This document shows positions 63,132-64,000 of a stretch of DNA of 64,000 nt, piece after piece. This stretch comes from Luteipulveratus mongoliensis (GTDB lineage: Bacteria; Actinomycetota; Actinomycetes; Actinomycetales; Dermatophilaceae). The DNA is taken from contig NZ_CP011112.1 in assembly GCF_001190945.1 (NCBI RefSeq), positions 2,232,001 through 2,296,000 on the forward strand. The letters run 5' to 3'. Each line of letters starts with the position of its first letter. Position 1 is the stretch's first letter. The position numbers were made by a program, and so were the translations under genes. A model generated the notes under the pieces. It saw only the letters and a list, made by a program, of their open reading frames with translations. It made no database searches and was not told the origin of the DNA.

Positions 63132-64000
63132 CTAGGCGTACGTCGTTCGCTCGTCGATGTTCTGCGGGACGCCCCACGGGTTGCTGTCTTGCAACGGCGC
63201 GGGCAGCGCGGACTGCGGCCAGCCCTGATAGGCGACCGGCCGCAGGAAACGGTCGATCGCGGCGGTGCCCACGGAGGTCGTACCCGGTGCGGTCGTCGCC
63301 GGAAACGGCCCGCCGTGCTGCTGCGCAGCGCTGACTGCGACACCCGTCGGCCACTGGTTCCAGAGCACCCGACCCGAACGTGCAGCGAGAGCGCCCGTCA
63401 GGTCGGCGAGCTCGGCAGCCTCGTCGCTCGCGGCCTGCACGGTCGTGGTGAGCTGGCCGGGCAGGGAGGCGATCTCGCGTACGACGTCGTCCAGGTCGTC
63501 GTACGTCACCGTCACTCCGAGGGGACCGAACGCCTCCTCGTGCAGCACGGGCGAGCTCGCGAAGGTCTGCAGGTCGCAGGTCAGGAGCCTGGGTGAGAGC
63601 GGATCCGACGGTTCGACCGGTGCAGTGACGCCCGGGACCTGGGCCATCTGGCCCGCGACGGAGTGAAACCCGCTGGCGATCCGGTCGTTGAGCATGGGCG
63701 CCGGAGCCACGTCCGCCAGTCGGTCCGCGATCTCGCCGAGCACAGCGGAGCCGCGTGGCACGAACAGGAGGCCGGGGTTGGTGCAGAACTGACCCGCGCC
63801 CAACGTGAGCGAGCCGACGTAGCCCGCAGCGATGTCCGAGGCACGCTCGGTTGCGGCCCGAGGGGTGACGACGACGGGGTTGATGCTCCCCAGCTCGCCG
63901 AAGAACGGGATGGGTTCGGAGCGCGATGCCGCGATGCGAGCCAGTGCGAGGCCGCCGGAGATGGATCCGGTGAACGCTGCGGCCGCAAGGTGCGGGTGTT
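63132..64000 (-). CDS. NADP-type aldehyde dehydrogenase, 5' truncated
   Basis: The window holds the C-terminal 289 or so residues of an aldehyde dehydrogenase of the 2,5-dioxovalerate/alpha-ketoglutarate-semialdehyde dehydrogenase group. The frame is open to the window edge and reads AAFTGSISGGLALARI, then FFGELGSINPVVV with the general-base Glu, and the nucleophile Cys in GAGQFCTNPGL. The C terminus holds the oligomerisation strands and ends ERTTYA. Enzymes of this group oxidise semialdehydes from sugar-acid or hydroxyproline breakdown; the gene's neighbours upstream would decide which. The start lies outside the window. Confidence 0.9.
   Translation of the reverse strand, partial: HPHLAAAAFTGSISGGLALARIAASRSEPIPFFGELGSINPVVVTPRAATERASDIAAGYVGSLTLGAGQFCTNPGLLFVPRGSAVLGEIADRLADVAPAPMLNDRIASGFHSVAGQMAQVPGVTAPVEPSDPLSPRLLTCDLQTFASSPVLHEEAFGPLGVTVTYDDLDDVVREIASLPGQLTTTVQAASDEAAELADLTGALAARSGRVLWNQWPTGVAVSAAQQHGGPFPATTAPGTTSVGTAAIDRFLRPVAYQGWPQSALPAPLQDSNPWGVPQNIDERTTYA

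Noticed and set aside
62644-63135. 163-codon plus-strand frame
   Set aside because: Starts inside a perfect terminator hairpin, lacks a ribosome-binding site and lacks the third-position G/C preference of genes in this window.

Overview
The window is high-GC actinobacterial chromosome. The evidence is MtrA-MtrB-LpqB, WhiB1, the HisKA_2 kinase PdtaS, a mycothiol-dependent-type DinB protein, a 180-kDa-class NAD-glutamate dehydrogenase, frequent GTG starts, ATGA/GTGA stop-start overlaps and many start codons sitting 6-8 nt after a TANNNT -10 box (leaderless style). Gene content fits a member of the Micrococcales (Intrasporangiaceae/Dermacoccaceae-like); that placement is inference. No tRNA, rRNA, CRISPR array or intact insertion sequence was seen.

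Layout. 1-3233: end of a DUF808 membrane protein, a DinB-like protein, adenosylhomocysteinase, then a repeat/hairpin block. 3339-16999: mtrA-mtrB-lpqB, a ComF-type protein, hpf, an orphan LuxR-type response regulator, a protein built of four GNAT domains, a SigE-family sigma factor with a membrane partner, and secA. 17069-24580: Rv3235-family and LysM genes, an excisionase-type HTH protein, cpaB/cpaE of a Tad pilus system, a WS/DGAT acyltransferase, DUF6912 and a nucleotidyltransferase. 24553-35790: alpha/beta hydrolase, pruA, DUF2505, the large NAD-glutamate dehydrogenase, pdtaS, whiB1. Much of 1675-35098 follows the order of Mycobacterium tuberculosis Rv3248c to Rv3219, with insertions and without tmk.

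35795-47594 is the most distinctive accessory part. A 1418-residue FHA-FtsK/SpoIIIE (EccC/EssC-like) membrane ATPase is followed by two paralogous exported proteins. Divergent from it is a compact Tad operon (cpaF, tadB, tadC, flp-type pilin, two TadE-like pseudopilins, TadG-like) ending in two lipoproteins. 48751-60361 carries prfB, ftsE-ftsX, an M23 peptidase and smpB (order as in M. tuberculosis Rv3105c-Rv3100c), interrupted by an accessory block: hydrolase, two-component system, FAD oxidoreductase, and a DinB/MarR divergent pair around a perfect 29-bp palindrome.

60372-62655 looks like a small acquired island: a GNAT remnant, then a secreted protein and a lipoprotein in clearly more A/T-rich DNA, coupled by a TAGTG overlap. 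The lipoprotein is about two-thirds identical by eye to the lipoprotein of the Tad operon, which makes this secreted-protein/lipoprotein pairing the best candidate here for an undescribed system. The window ends inside an NADP-type aldehyde dehydrogenase gene on the minus strand.
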